A DNA stretch of 64,000 nucleotides from Persicaria tinctoria (GCA_037127255.1 JBANSL010000001.1:33630001-33694000); one strand, 5' to 3'; shown: positions 44,923 to 57,840, counted from the stretch's first letter. Translations and numbers: made by a program. The notes: generated from the sequence alone by a model not told the origin.

Positions 44923-46945
44923 TGTTGTGAGCTGAATCTGCCATGTTTTAGAGTAACTTTTATACCGATTTCTGCATACATTTCATTCATTTGGGCTAAG
45001 ATAGTACAGAACCTATGTACTTTATGTTTATTTGCCAAATTATGGAATCTCACCAGTTTTTGTTTAAATCGCAGAATTCGAGGCGTTTTACAGCAATTCT
45101 ACAGAAGGTCAGAAAAGCTCGGAAAACGGCTACAGAAGTCCAAGGTCAAAGAAGCAACGGAACCAGTCGAATCAGTCTGAGAGTCAAGGTTACTCGATCT
45201 CAAGTAGACCTTACTCGACCTCGACGAGCATGTCCGAGCAACCTTGGTCGAGCAAGCCTGATCGAGAGAGCTGAGTCAACCCAGCTCCAGAAGTCTACTC
45301 GATCTCGACAAGCCCTAGTCGAGATCGACGAAGCCCAGCACCACACCCGGAGTCGACAAGGAGAGAAGCTGACCGAGAAGCCGAGGACGAGAAGTCGAGC
45401 ACACCTCTACTCGATCTCGACAAATCCTTGTCGAGATCGACAAGCCCCACAGCACCAGTCCGAGTCCATGCCGAGTAGAGCCACCCGAGGAGACCTAGTC
45501 GATGACCTATCTCTACTCGATGTCGACAAGGAGTGGTCGAAGTCGACGAGCCCAGGAACCCAAGTCCGAGCATGTCGAGCAGATCTAGCCGACGAGTCCA
45601 GTCGAGGAACAAATCTGGTCGAGGTCGACGAGCCGTGGTCGATGTCGAGTAGACTGGATCCCAGAAACGCGTCGACGAGTGCCTGTCCGAGTAGAGTTGG
45701 GATTCCTTGGGGCCGAATGAGGAAGATTCTATCCAAATCCATCAAGTTCTATCTATGGAAGACGCGACCTATCAAGACATGAAGACCTACCTAAATTAGA
45801 TTTATCTTTTCCTTATTGATTTATTTCCTTAAAGCATTTTATTTATCTTTTAGCAAATTAGATATAATTTTAGATATAGATAGGAGATTCTATCCTTGAT
45901 TAGCAAGGACTAGAAGCCTATAAATAAGGCCCTAGGGGCTGGTTTTTCATTCATTCCAATTCAGAGACACAATTCAATTTCAGTCAGAGACAAGTAGTTC
46001 CAAGGAGAAGTTTTAGGGGTTCGAAGGTTTTAGGGTTTTGGCGTTTAACGAAAGTTGGATCGCCGGGATTGTAAAGTCTTGGAATATAGTTTAATGCAAG
46101 ATGTTTTCTTTCAATTGATGATGTCTGAGTTTACGATGAGGCGTGAGTAGTCCACCCACTTCTAGGGTTGGGGCGAGCCCAACGATAGCCATGCGTGCTT
46201 AAGGTAAATATCCGACATTTATCATGTTTTGAGCATTTTCCTACTTGTTTATGTGTTTATTGCCCATCTAATGGAGATCCATGCTAACAACTTGGATTGT
46301 AAACATAAAATCGGTAGAGACAATTAGGGTTTCTTGAAAGAGTTGTCTAATTGTTGGAAAAGGCGAAAGCTTAGTCCTTTGATGCGATTCACATGATTAT
46401 TTGTTCGATTCTACCTTATGCATGCTTAGTTATCGTTGTTGCAAACCCCAATCTTGGAAGCCTTTTACATTAAGTTTAAGTCGATACCCAAGGCATTTGT
46501 TCTTTATTTTCATTCGTTTTATTTTCTGCCCTCGTCGATCTCGACCAAGCCTGGTCGATCTCGACTACTGGTCGATCTCGACTACTGATCCTTGACCCAG
46601 AGTCGCTGTACCTTATTTGTGCAGGAAATCGACAAGCCAACCCGAAGTCGACAAGGACTGTACTCGATCTGGAGTAGCCCCTCTTCGATATCGAGTAGCC
46701 ACTGCCGAGTTGCTGCTGCCGTGTTCGACTGTACCTGACCCCTGTCGAGTACCACTGTTGTCGACTTCTGTCCGTGAGATTCCACCGCTGCCTAGGATCC
46801 GCTGACACGCTTCCTCGTGGATCGATCCTGACTTCCCGCTGCTACATCAGGAGGAGGTCTTGTAATTATTTGCAAGAGACGGAATCTAGTTTGCTGTGAT
46901 TTATTTATATTTAAATTTTGCATACTCGATTTCCTCCGTACAACA
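44923..46945 (+). repeat. Right (3') LTR of element G
   Basis: 2,023-bp copy of the 5' LTR, ending at target duplication ACTGA. An added GGTCGATCTCGACTACT duplication lies at about 46553-46585, and a stretch near 46745 is shortened relative to the 5' copy. Confidence 0.88.
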
Positions 46946-47840
46946 ACTGATCGAAAATTCTATCACTGGAAGCGATCGGTGGAGATGTATCTTTCCACGA
47001 AGAACAAATTGCAATTCGTCACCGGAGAATGCAAGCATCCAGATGTTGGATCACCGATGTATGCTAATTGGAAGCGTTGTAACAGTATGGTCACATCTTG
47101 GATTGTGAACTCTTTGGATAAGGACATCGCTGAGACCTTGATGTTCTTCAATTCAGCGGCAGAGATCTGGCAAGATCTCCATCTCAGGTTTGCCTTTCCA
47201 AACTGCACTCGAATTTTTCAAGTTAAGAAGGAACTGTTTACCTTGAGCCAAGGTAGTTTGTCGATTAGTGCTTATTTCACCAAGTTTAAGAAGCTGTGGG
47301 ATGAATATGTTGTCATGATTGAGACTCCTACATGTGGATCTTGTGGAGTCACCGGACCTATTCCATCTTTCTTACTGAATCTTCAAGTTATTCAGTTTCT
47401 TGAATGACTCTTACAATCTGGTAAGAGCAAATGTGTTGATGATGAAACCTCTTCCGAATATAGCAGAGGCATACCGCATTGTATACTCAGAGGAGAGTCA
47501 AAGAGAATTGCGATCTTCACCAATTCTTGGATCTGATTCCACTGCTTTGAGTGCTGCACATAAAGGTGGAAATAAGCAGTAATAGGGAAAATCTGGCAAT
47601 TCCTCATCAGAGCAGCAATGGAGTTCTAACCAGACACAGTCCAAGAATTCTAGAAACACAAATTCTAATGCAAGCGGATAAGGAAGGAAATCTAAGTACT
47701 ACTGTGATCACTACAAGAGAGAAGGGCATAACATTGAGAGATCCTTCAAGATTCATGGTTATCCAGCTGACAAGGAGAAGCAGCAGTCTAAGTCCTTCTC
47801 AGCCAACAACAACTCAGCTAATCTTGGTGATGCAGATCCA
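46946..47840 (+). pseudogene. gag of element D, 3' part
   Basis: Resumes after element G and gives the copia Gag core (YHWKRSVEMYLSTKNKLQFVTG, then SLDKDIAETLMFFNSAAEIWQDL). There is a frameshift near 47395 (PSFLLNLQVIQFL to NDSYNLVRANVLMM) and a stop at 47580. The zinc knuckle near 47700 (YCDHYKREGHNIERSFKIHGYP) has lost two of its cysteines. Non-functional. Confidence 0.8.
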
Positions 47841-47843
47841 AAA

Positions 47844-49295
47844 GTGATAGGTGATCAAGCTCCACGCCTCACTAAAGAGCAATACAATCAACTGATTGCT
47901 CTTCTCAGCAAGCAATCTATCTCAGAGCCTATTCATACCTCGAGCATGATGGATGGTAAGTCATTTTGTTTCAATGTTAATGGTATTGATCTTCATTGGA
48001 TTATTGACAGCGGGCAACCCATCATATTACACCTCACCTTCACCTTTTCAATAGCACCAAAAAAATGCCTAATACCAATTTCATTACCAAACCTGATGGA
48101 ACTCAGTCTCACATTGCCAACATTGGGATCATCAAACTAAGCAATCAAATTACCCTGTCTAATTCTCTCCATGTACCTGATTTTGCCTATAATCTTCTTT
48201 CTGCTAGAAGGTTAACTTTAGACCTTCAAAGTAACATCTTGCTCACTCCTTCTCAATGTTTGTTGGTCCAGGGCCCTTCAATGAGTAATTTAACTGTTCT
48301 TGGTGAAGAGCACAATGGAATTTATCTCACCAGTTCATCAAGGCTCACCAATCTTCTTTTTCAGTCCACTTCCATTTCAGCTTCTTGTAATGTGTCTTTA
48401 CCTGTTTGGCATTTACGATTGGGACATATTCCTTTTACACAGATGCATTTGTTTCCTTTTGTAATGAATGCTGGACCACTTCATGGTCATACATGTGATG
48501 CTTGTCCTAAAGCAAGGCAACATATGGGTGTTTTCCCTGTGAGCTAAATAAAATCGTCCTTTCTCTTTCAACTGTTACATGTAGACATTTGGGGACCATA
48601 TCAAACTCATACTTACAATGGTAATATGTTCTTTCTCATAGTTGTGGATGATTATACGAGGACCACTTGGACCCATGTGTTACCACACAAAAACAATGCT
48701 TTTCCCACACTTCAAGCCTTTATTACCTTTTTTCAAACACAATTTCAGATTCATGTTCAGATCATCAGATCTGACAATGGATCCGAGTTTTGCAGCATAG
48801 AGGCCATTGTTTTCTATCAAAAGCTTGGCATTTTGCTTCAAAAAACTTGTGTAGAAACTCCACAACAAAACGGGGTGGTTGAGAGAAAACAAAAACACTT
48901 ACTTGAGACAGCTCGTGCCTTATTTTTCCAATCAGGGGTGCCTATGTCATACTGGGGAGAGTGTGTGCTTCATGCTACATACCTCATCAATCGATTTCCT
49001 TTGACTTCCCTGTATAACCAAACCCCTTTTGAGCGTCTCTATAATCAGTCACCCACTTATGATCATCTCAAACCCTTTGGTTGCTTGTGCTATGCCACAA
49101 CTCTAAGAGCTAATAGGCACAAATTTGATTCGCGAAGCACTGTGTGCATTTTCCTTGGTTTCTCTCCTGGTGTCAAAGGATACAAGTTGCTTGATATCAC
49201 CACTAAGAGGGTGTTTTTGTCTCGAGATGTTTAATTTAAAGAGACTATTTTACCCTTTCTATATCGTGATGCCAACAGGTCTCACACTTCCATGT
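47844..49295 (+). pseudogene. Protease and integrase of element D
   Basis: Contains the copia protease signature WIIDSG (about 47997, then a frameshift), a GAG-pre-integrase segment WHLRLGH (about 48408) and, after a stop at 48545, the integrase core 48626-49234. The core has VVDDYTR, RSDNGSEF and GVVERK supplying the D, D and E catalytic residues. A TAA at 49232 ends it just before conserved FKET. The frame is then interrupted by element E at 49296 and continues at 62857. Confidence 0.82.
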
Positions 49296-50297
49296 TGAAG
49301 GTTCGATAATGTAAAATAAAGTAATATAGAAATACTCTAGAAGTGGGGTTGAATAGAGTATGCCGTTTTTTCGCATATAGTCTCAAGACTTTTGAAGCTC
49401 GTGCAAAACCCTTTGAGATTAGACTTAGTCTTTTCTCTAAAAACCTGAATCACAAAGTTAAACAATCGAGCCAAGTGCGAAAATAAGGTAAAGCAGTAAA
49501 TAAAGGACTCGATGAGTTGTTTACAAGGTTCGACACGAACTTGACCTACGTCCCCGCCTAGGGTTCTTCCACAACCCTAGGATTCAACCAGATTTTATTG
49601 ATTCACAAGACTTAGGATCCTAGTAGCTCCACGAGAAGCCTCTCTCCTATACAATTGCAATCTAGTCAACTCACGTTCCCTTGGAGTCCTAGACCAATCT
49701 AGAAGAGCCCCACCTCTCTATGCTATCTAGTACAATCCTCTTACACTTAGTAAATCAATCGCCTAGTGTCTACTTCCTGAGTTACAAACTCTCGAGTATA
49801 ACACTCTTTCGAAATATATCCTATAGGCTCACCGTGTAACTCTCAAAAGCTTTGAAATGAAATAACAGACTCTTAAGGACTACATGAGAGCACACGAAGA
49901 AGACAGATCTTGCTTGAAGGCTTGAGAGTATGAAAGTTCGTATTCAGCGAATGTCACTTGTCTTCTCTTCTTCCTTTTCTATATAGGCTTGATCATGGCA
50001 ATCTTCGAGATCTTCTATTCTTGGAAACTTGGACGCCATGATCTTCCAATTTGAATTCTCTCAATTTTGAACGCTTAAGGAAGGATATACAATTCAAATA
50101 ACCTCCTGAAAGGTTAGTGAATATATAATAATAATATGGAAGCATATAATATCATAAAACAATATTCGAGCACAATAATATAAAGAACAGGTTTTGTGTT
50201 TCATCAACACTGCTAAAGCTTCAAGACCTTTGACAAAAATAGACTGTTAAAGCCTTTGAAACTTATTTCGATTTTCATCAAGGGAGCGGAGTTATCA
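49296..50297 (-). repeat. 3' LTR of element E
   Basis: 1,002 bp. About 47 bp shorter than the other LTR, the missing part being after TTCTATATAG (49985). Otherwise it differs by scattered single bases. Its right edge is followed on the minus-strand side by the polypurine tract at 50298-50309. Confidence 0.88.
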
Positions 50298-50309
50298 ATC
50301 TCCCCCTTG
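50298..50309 (-). promoter_or_regulatory. Polypurine tract of element E
   Basis: The minus strand reads CAAGGGGGAGAT immediately before LTR start TGATAACTCC. Confidence 0.75.
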
Positions 50310-50565
50310 ATGAAAGACAAAACCTGTGCATCCCTGCAACTTAGTCAAACATATATAATAAAAGCAAAATCGGACTAAGTACCTGCATGGGTTAGACGAA
50401 TGTTGGATCATAATTTTAAAATATGAAAAGTCTAACAACACAGAACATCTCCCCCTTTTTGTCTTTCAACAAAGGGCGGAGGTAAAACAGTCGCCAAAAG
50501 ATTTGAAACAGTTTCCAAAAACTAGCAATGTTTTAGTTTTGGGATAAGGGTAAGGTAGGATAGGG

Positions 50566-52293
50566 TTAAGCTTCATTGTCCGGAGCATCATCCATGAGCA
50601 GCGACCTCAGACCTTGCAGCAGCTTGGTTACCCCACTCATCTCCGTCATGAACTCTTTCTGCAGCTCCTTGATATCCAGGCGAACTTCCTCCAATCCCAA
50701 CTCCAGGTTGTCCATGCGCTCATCAACAGCTGAGGCAGTGGGAAGAGCTTTTGAAGGAGAAGCAAGACTCAAAGTCCCTTAGGGGTCCGAGTGATGCCTA
50801 TCTTTTCAAGGCTCTTGGAGTCGAACTTACCCATATGACGCTGCTGTTCTTCATTTTTTAAATCGATTCTAGAAGGTTTGAAGATTTGGGTCAAAAGGGT
50901 GGCAAAGGGGAGGGGAGTTCCATTCCTGGCTTTTCTTGTGTGAGCCATGGATCCTAAAATGGTGTTGGCCAGATCAAGATCAAGGCCATTGAGGATTCGG
51001 TAAAGTAGAACTATGGAATTGTCGGCCAGGAGAGAGCCGGAGTTTAGGCGGGGTAAGAGGCAACGCACAATGATGTTAAATATGATCTTTGCCTCTAGGG
51101 TAAAGGATGAGTGGGTTAACTGCTTTGAGGTGCTGGTGGATGCTTCCGATAAGAGATATTTGGATCGGGCAAGGGTAATGCAGTCTTCTTTAGAGGGGTT
51201 TTCTTCAAAGGGTGGACATAGGTTAGGTAGGCCAAGGAAATCAGCAAAGTCAAAGGAGTTGAAAGAGATTCTAACTCCCTTGACGACAGATTCCAAGAAC
51301 CAACCATCGTCCATGTGTTTGGCTTAGCGGTTTATGTAAAACAGGCGGTGAGCTGGGGATAATAGACGGTTTCAAGATTGAGAAGGGTCCAGGCTGGGGA
51401 TTTTTTAAGGATATCAATGCAAGGTAAGTTCAAAGCTTCAAAGAATGCAATATCCAAAAAATCAGAACAGCAGATCCTACGAGTTCGAAACTCATCTACC
51501 CACTTTCCAGCCGTTTCAGCATTTTCAAACCATGAAGAGAGTAAGGATTGGTTTACCTGGATGTATGCAGGTGGATCAGCATTCTTCCTTCGAGCCTGTG
51601 TTGGAGCAATCCTCTTGGCAGGCGCCTCAAGGCCTCTGAGGGTACCCTTCCTGGTACGATTTGGAGAAGGAGGCTTGACAGCTGCTGAGGCTTTCCGCTT
51701 CTTTGGAGACGGGGGAGGAGGAGAAGGAGAAGGAGAGGCAACAGGTTCTGGCTCCACTTCCTCCTCGTCCTCAGACCCCGAGTCCTCAGCGGACCCCTCA
51801 TTGTTGTCTCCTTCAGCATTCTCATCATCACCGGTTTCATCATCCTCCTCTTCTTCTTCCTCTGGTTCCTCCTCAGTGGGAACTTCTGCCTCAGCCTCTT
51901 TCCCGATTCTCTCGGCCTCCTCCTCGACTAGCTTTCTTGCCTACTCAGCCTCTTCCTCGGCCTTCTACTTTCTTAAAGCTTCTTCTTCAGTTTCCTTGGC
52001 GGCATCCCGTTCTAGAATAGCGTCGAGGTCCTCCTCTTCCTCCTCATCATCCACCTCCTCAGCGATGATTTTCTTTTTCCCTTTCTGCTTTGCACTGAGA
52101 GGCTTCTTAGCAGAGCGTTTTTTAGAGCCCTTGGTTACTGTAGCGTGCTCTCAGCGATGGTGCTCTGGACAATAGCAGGGACGATAGCTTGAGGAGTGGG
52201 TTCTGGTGTAGGAGAAGTAGCAGTGACCTAACGTCCCTTGGGGGTGGCGCCAAGTCTTTTGGGTGTGGAAGCTTTCGTTGATTTGGGAGCCAT
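50566..52293 (-). pseudogene. Envelope-like ORF of element E (Sirevirus type), broken
   Basis: Located between RNase H and the 3' LTR. Begins ATG at 52293 with a basic Ser/Thr/Pro/Lys-rich N-terminus and is interrupted by TAG at 52230-52228. It then has a long acidic Glu-rich stretch (about 52100-51760), a Pro/Ser and basic segment (about 51750-51600), a globular part (51590-50770, open in two overlapping pieces) and a short C-terminal heptad-like segment (50772-50566). Frames shift at least at about 51330. Sirevirus envelope-like proteins are a known feature of this group, but their function is unproven. I see no convincing signal peptide or fusion motif. Confidence 0.7.
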
Positions 52294-52299
52294 GGAGGT

Positions 52300-52790
52300 A
52301 ATCGGCTAGGGTTTCAGAAAGTTTGAGAGGTTGAAGAAAGAGAATTTGGAAGGGTTTGGATAAGTCTGAATTGGTTGAGGGAGTCGGGTACATATTTGGG
52401 TTTAAGTAGAGTAAGGTGATGGAGTTGATTGGATGGGTTTAGAGTTCCAAGGATAGTAATCATAACATTGTCAATTTGAAAAATTTCCATTTCAAAATTC
52501 AAATTTTTTTCTTAACCATTTTAAAAAGGAGGGAAATATCCGAAATTATTTTGTTCCAAAAATATCTCAACGGATAAAAACATGTGACAAATAGAATTTT
52601 AAAAACCGTTAAAATTATACTTGATTAAATATCTAAAAAGATATTAACCAAATATATGTGATCCGATGTCTGTAATCTACCATTCAGTTCACAAACCTTG
52701 ACATAATTCTCAAAGGTCTTGACACTGAGTACAATTTATCTTTCGTAAAGGGAAAGCTCCCCCTACGAAAGTGCATCCTTATTAAGCATC
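52300..52790. other. Non-coding spacer in element E
   Basis: Between the end of RNase H and the envelope-like ORF (minus sense). AT-rich, no open frame of interest and no repeat recognised. Confidence 0.5.
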
Positions 52791-54417
52791 CCAATCTCTC
52801 GTCTAATGAAGGTGAACCTATTCTCTCCCAATGACTTAGTAAAAATGTCGGCCCATTGATAATCAGTTGAAATAAAAAAAAATGGACACATCACCTTTTT
52901 CAACATGGTCTCTAATGAAATGATGCCTTACATCAATATGTTTGGTCCTTGAATGTTGAACATGATTCTTTGTAATAGAGATGGCACTTGTATTGTCACA
53001 CTTAATGAGAATGCCTTTGAGGTTGATGCCAAGATCTCGCATTTGTTGACCTATCCAAAGGATTTGGGAGCAGCATGCTCTGGCTGCTATGTATTCGGCT
53101 TCTACAGTGGATAGGGAACTGAGTTTTGTTTCTTAGAATGCCAACTGATCAATGATGCTCCTAAGAACTGGCAACATCCTGATGTGCTCTTCCTATCCAC
53201 CTTATAGCCTGCAAAATCTGCATCAGAATACCCGATTAATGTGAAATCCTTTTGCTTTGGGTACCATAGTCCAAGCTCCTTAGTGCCATTGAGATATCGA
53301 AACATCCTCTTCACAGCTACGAGGTGAGATTCTGTAGGATCAGCTTGAAACCTAGAACACATGCAAACACTAAACATGATGTCAGGTCTACTAGTTGTAA
53401 GATATAGTAAGGATCCAATCATTCCTCGATACTCCTTTTGATTGACACTCTTCCCAGTCTTGTCTTGATCTAGAGATAATGTTGAGCTCATGGGTGTCTT
53501 GACTGCTTTGGATTGATCCATCTTGAATTTATTCAAGAGATCCTTAGTGTACCTGCTTTGGTTGACAAAGATCCCTTTCTTGGATTGATGAACTTGTAAT
53601 CCCAAAAAGAAGTTGAGTTCACCCATCAAGCTCATCTCAAATTCACTGCACATAATGTCAGAAAATTCCTTGCACAAAGATGTGTTAGTAGCACCAAATA
53701 ATATACCATCAACATAAATTTGAATAACCAAAATGTCCTTTCCTTTGGTCTTGATAAAAAGAGTCTTGTCGATCAACCCCCTTTTAAAATCATTTTCTAA
53801 AAGATATTTTGACAAGCGCTCATACCAAGCTCTTGGGGCTTGTTTCAAACCATAAAGCGCTTTGCCAAGTTTATAAACATGATTAGGAAATTCCGAACTT
53901 TCAAAACCGGGGGGTTGAGCCACATAGACTTCTTCCTCTAAGAAACCATTAAGAAAAGCACACTTGACATCCATTTGATATAACTTTATGCTCATGAAAG
54001 ACAATGATTCAAAAATATAATTAGATGTGTTAACAGCTTCAGCCCAATAGGTTTTAGGTAATACATTTTCTAAAAGCATAGTCCTGGTCATATCCTCTAG
54101 GGTGCGGTTCTTTCGTTCCACAACCCCATTTTGTTGAGGTGTCCTAGGAGCAGAAAAGTTATGGGAGATGCCATATTTAGCACAAAACAAATCAAATGAA
54201 GTTGATCAAACTCCCTACCATGATCACTCCGAATTGACACTATGGGCTCGTTTCTTAAAGTTTGCAACTCCTTACAAAGTTTTGAAAACTCAAATAAGGC
54301 CTCTGATTTTTCTTTTAAAAATGCAACCCAAGTATATCTAGAAAAATCATCAACAACGATTAGCATGTACTTTTTACCATTGGGAGATTTGACTCGCATA
54401 GGACCACATAAATCCAT
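52790..54417 (-). pseudogene. Integrase-reverse transcriptase-RNase H of element E, with an internal deletion
   Basis: Integrase starts at 54417 with VVDDFSRYTW and RSDHGREF, shifts frame at about 54185 and continues with PQQNGVVERKNRT (catalytic Glu). In frame at about 54020 it jumps from the integrase (YWAEAVNTSNYIF) straight into the middle of reverse transcriptase (KLYQMDVKCAFLNG), so the integrase C-terminus and first part of reverse transcriptase are gone. The active-site box reads YVDGI (Gly codon 53705-53707) instead of YVDDI. RNase H begins near 53240 (GYSDADFAG) and shifts frame at about 53120. The enzyme cannot be active. Confidence 0.85.
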
Positions 54418-54488
54418 TTGTAAAAGTTCAAGGGGTCTAGAAGAACTTACACCTTTTTGTGTTTGAAAGAGCTACGTGTTTGTTTACC

Positions 54489-54999
54489 TCATGTGCATGC
54501 ATTGCACATATCAATACCTTTGAAGTCCATTTCAGGTTGCCCGACCTTTTTGGGTTTGAAAGAGCTACGTGTTTCTTTACCTCGTGGACTCACATGACCG
54601 AGTCTCCTATGCCAGAGCTTTGGATCGTCCGTCAAAGCCTTCAGACAGGTTAAGCTTCCTTGTGCCACTTGATCAGCATTTACATCGTATATATTGTTGT
54701 AACGATATGCAGTCAGTATAACTTCACCTGTATCTTCTTTGCACACTAGACATCTTTTCTTGTTAAATCTGACATTATTGCCACTATAACATAATTGAGA
54801 AACACTAAGAAAATTATACTTTAAACCATTCACAAGATAGACATTTTTAATACTATGTTGGAATCACTCCCAACGCTACCAATACCAACGATGTCACATT
54901 TTCCTTTTTCACCAAGAGTGATTGTTCATGTGGATTGCTCCTTTAGATCATGAAAGAGAGAACTCTTCCCACTCATATGCCTCGAGCATCCACTATCAA
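54489..54999 (-). pseudogene. Protease and GAG-pre-integrase region of element E
   Basis: Minus strand near 54990 reads HKWIIDSGCSRHMSG, the copia aspartic protease site. A stop interrupts the following segment near 54940. 54833-54489 is open and carries the pre-integrase zinc-finger region with LWHRRLGHVS and a terminal CNACT. An internal duplication or slippage (KETRSSFKPKKVGQPE) is visible around 54460-54580. Confidence 0.75.
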
Positions 55000-55047
55000 T
55001 AATCCATTTGTGCTGCTTCACCTTGGTGATCTCCTGCAACACAAACA

Positions 55048-56187
55048 TTAACCTTTGTGGCTAGACCAATAAGCAAATTTGGATCCATTATTGGGATAAA
55101 CCATATTTGGTAAAATAGTACCTTTTGGGACCCAAACTTGTGTTATCCGTTCTTTTCTCAAATGAACAGGAAATGTATTGCGAATGATATATGGATCCTT
55201 TCTTCTATAGGGGCAGGTCTCTTTTACATGTACCTTTCTAGCACAGTGGTGACATATAGGAGAGGTTCTGCTTCCTTTTGCCTTTACAAAGGTGGTAATG
55301 TGATGCTTCTTTAAAAACCTTGGATTGTAACCAATACCACTTTTGTTTGGAGAACTTTGTTGCTCACCCAACATCCTATCAAGAGTGCCTTTGGATTTGA
55401 TAATACTTATGAGAGTTGTCTGTTGGTCTTGAATCTTATTATTCAGGGAGATCTTCTCGTTCTCTAAGTGGTGATGTTCACTTCTTAGAGACGAGAGATC
55501 TTGCTTGAGTTCAGATTTCTCTGAGTCAAAAGTCTTGACTTTAATGTCAAAACCTGAATAAGAAACTTCAAGACTTTCAACCCTCATAGACAGATCCTCA
55601 ATAGTTCTTTCCTGGTCCACAGTTCTCTTAATAAGAGTGTTAGTCTGGGCAATAAGTTTCTCTTTATTGGCACTCATATTAAAAAGGAATTCCGATAGTA
55701 CCTCTTTTGGACTTGCCATAAGTTCTCTTACAGTTACCTCTAGCTTCTCATCATGGGATTCATCTCCTGATGCCATAATACAAACATTGGCCTTTTCATC
55801 ATCGGAGTTAGAGTCAGAATCGCTCCAAGTTGCCACCATGACTTTCTTTTTCCATTTATCACCCTTCTTAGACTGGCTCTTCGTCCTTTGAGGGCAATCT
55901 TTCATAAGATGATCTCGAAATTTAGAAGACTGTGATCGATCCTTGTTGTTGAATTGTTTCTTCATTTTGAGGATTCGAACAAGGCCTTTTGTGATAAGAG
56001 CAAAAGGATCATCCTCATCGTCATCCTCATCTTCGGAATTAGATCCATCTTTGGGGTCATCCTTCTTAGTGCTTGCTGGAAGTTCTCCATCATCTTCATT
56101 AAGGATCATCTCATGCGTGATCAGTTTCCCAAGCAGGTCATTAAGGGGCAAAGTAGTGAGGTCTTGGGCTTCCTCTATGGCTGTTAC
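55048..56187 (-). pseudogene. gag of element E, 3' part
   Basis: Open from element F to 55048. The segment begins AIEEAQDLTTLPLNDLLGKLITHE and has an acidic stretch EDEDDDEDD. The first zinc knuckle has lost its leading cysteines (RDHLMKDCP remains). A long coiled coil (KEKLIAQTNTL...EKISLNNKIQDQ, about 55660-55420) and a second knuckle CHHCARKVHVKETCP (about 55250-55210) follow. The long coiled coil and double knuckle are Sirevirus Gag traits. Confidence 0.8.
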
Positions 56188-56214
56188 CACTACAACAATT
56201 AAGGCTTTTTGTAG

Positions 56215-56460
56215 CGGGTTAAAACCGCCACAAAAGGTATAAAACCGCCACAATAGGCCTATTGTGGCGGTTTTGAACCGCCTCTGTTGCTCGAGTTGCA
56301 TTAGACCTATTGTGGCGGTTTTTACTACCTAATGTAGCGGTTTATAGAAAGTGCTCAAAACCGCCACAATAGCTATAAAACCGCCACAATAGCTATCTAC
56401 TGTGGCGGTTTATTCTAAGCTATTGTAGCAGAATTTTTAGCTAATGTAGCGGTTTTTTGT
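56215..56460. repeat. Left subterminal repeats of CACTA element F
   Basis: About ten copies of AAACCGCCACAATAG or its complement CTATTGTGGCGGTTT, in both orientations and packed within 250 bp. Such arrays are the transposase-binding regions in studied CACTA elements. Confidence 0.85.
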
Positions 56461-56469
56461 TAACCAAAA

Positions 56470-57280
56470 AAAAAAAAGTGCTTTTAGCCCGGATTGTTTA
56501 CACCCGAGCTAAAAAGTCCCCATTTTTTTTAAAAAAAAAAAAGTAAAATGCACCTAATGATAGGGTGCGTTCTACTATTTTTATAAATGATTGCAACTGC
56601 TTTTCTTTTTAAAGGACACTGTATTTATATATATAATTTAATAAATAGTACAAAATTAAATATACAAGCAGTTGTTAACAATCTTCAAAGGCCATTGTAT
56701 TTGTTCATGGCTAATGCCTAATTGTCAGTAAAATTACAAGTATGAATCCATTTTAACAAAGCTCTAGGATCAAACAACATTAGCACATGAAACCTGCCTT
56801 CTTTGAGGCCGGTTCAATGGATATTTTGGCTACGGTGATAACACTGTTCAATAACAATTGATACAAGCTAAAAATTACAAATTGCACCAAGTAGATCGAT
56901 TTTCGACAAAGGACAAGGAATAAGGAGTCTCTTACAAGAGTCAAGGCGTACTGTCTACTTTTCCCTTGCCTTTGATGCACTGAAACTTCTTCCACAAAAT
57001 GCCTAAGTAAATCTCGCTCCTTTAAGGAGAAAGCATCTATCCTCTTTACATATATGAACTTCAAATAGTTTCCTGTGAAGATCATGGCATAGCTGAATAC
57101 ATCAGATCACCAACAAGTTTGAGAAACAAAAGAAAGTGAAAGTTAAATCCAAATTAATCGGTAAGAAAACATAAGCATGGGACACAAAGGATTGAGCATG
57201 CAAACTGAAATTTAAGGTTTAAACTTTCATGATATTTACAAATTACAATACTAATTTTTTTACTAACTAGGAAATGTCTG
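56470..57280. other. Interior of CACTA element F, no recognised gene
   Basis: AT-rich at first. An open frame on the minus strand (57085-56780, 101 codons) contains ERDLLRHFVEEVSVHQRQGKSRQ but no domain I recognise. It could be another captured fragment. Confidence 0.35.
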
Positions 57281-57289
57281 GATATTGCC

Positions 57290-57840
57290 TACCTTGTCTT
57301 CAATCTGTGCTTTAACTTCAGATGTCGTGGTTGAGTAATTTTGTGAAGAAGAGGTCCAGACCAATGCTCCTTCCATATTCATTCATGAAAGCCCTGTAAT
57401 GTACAAGGATGTAAGCATCGATCTTCCATCTATATTTCATACCAGGTTTGGATGCAAAGTATCTACCTGACAAGTAGGCCCCCCATTGTTAAAATCGATT
57501 TGTCTAGGCTTTAGGCAAATTGTTGAGTAACCTTTGGAGGCACATGGTTAGCCCAATTTCATCCAACTCTCTTTCAGAAAAAACTTGACAGTCGTAACCC
57601 TATAAATTGAGTATCGACTCACAATAAGAAAAAAAAATATTTAGAATTCAAATAGGCACCTGGCTCACAATAAGAAAAGAAACAAATATTTAGAATTCAG
57701 ATAGGCACCTGGTTCCCTATATTTAATTATACGTATTTTAGCACCAGTTACTTTCCTCAACTCCAAAATTGTAGCCCCTCTTCCAAGCAAACGACCGACT
57801 TGACTATCTGAAATCACAAGCTTGTTGTTACATATGAAGT
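57290..57840 (-). pseudogene. Captured KH-domain RNA-binding protein fragment in element F
   Basis: Minus-strand exon 57840-57709 encodes NKLVISDSQVGRLLGRGATI followed by LELRKVTGAKIRI, a KH domain with its RNA-binding GxxG loop (LGRG) between helices, as in plant PEPPER/FLK/HEN4-like proteins. The exon ends at splice donor CAG|GTGCCT. Further exon-like pieces follow at about 57602-57510 (SERELDEIGLTMCLQRLLNN) and 57385-57290 (SSSQNYSTTTSEVKAQIEDK, then GTAG). They are plausible downstream exons, but I cannot confirm their domain. No complete gene is present. The donor locus is not in the window. Confidence 0.65.

Larger units (their letters stand above)
35171..46945 (+). mobile_element. Element G: Athila-like non-autonomous element with three LTRs
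   Basis: Outer LTRs 35171-37198 and 44923-46945, flanked by ACTAA (35166-35170) and ACTGA (46946-46950). A third LTR (42241-44309) lies between them, followed by 613 bp duplicating the 3' end of the interior. The LTR ends (TGTTGTGAGC, ACAACA), tRNA-Asp primer site and gene order match element B, but the second half of the outer LTRs is of a different type. The element is inserted in gag of D. Confidence 0.87.

Noticed and set aside
50566..52293. True retroviral envelope gene
   Set aside because: The position matches the Sirevirus envelope-like ORF, but I see no signal peptide, fusion peptide or convincing transmembrane segment, and the frame is broken.
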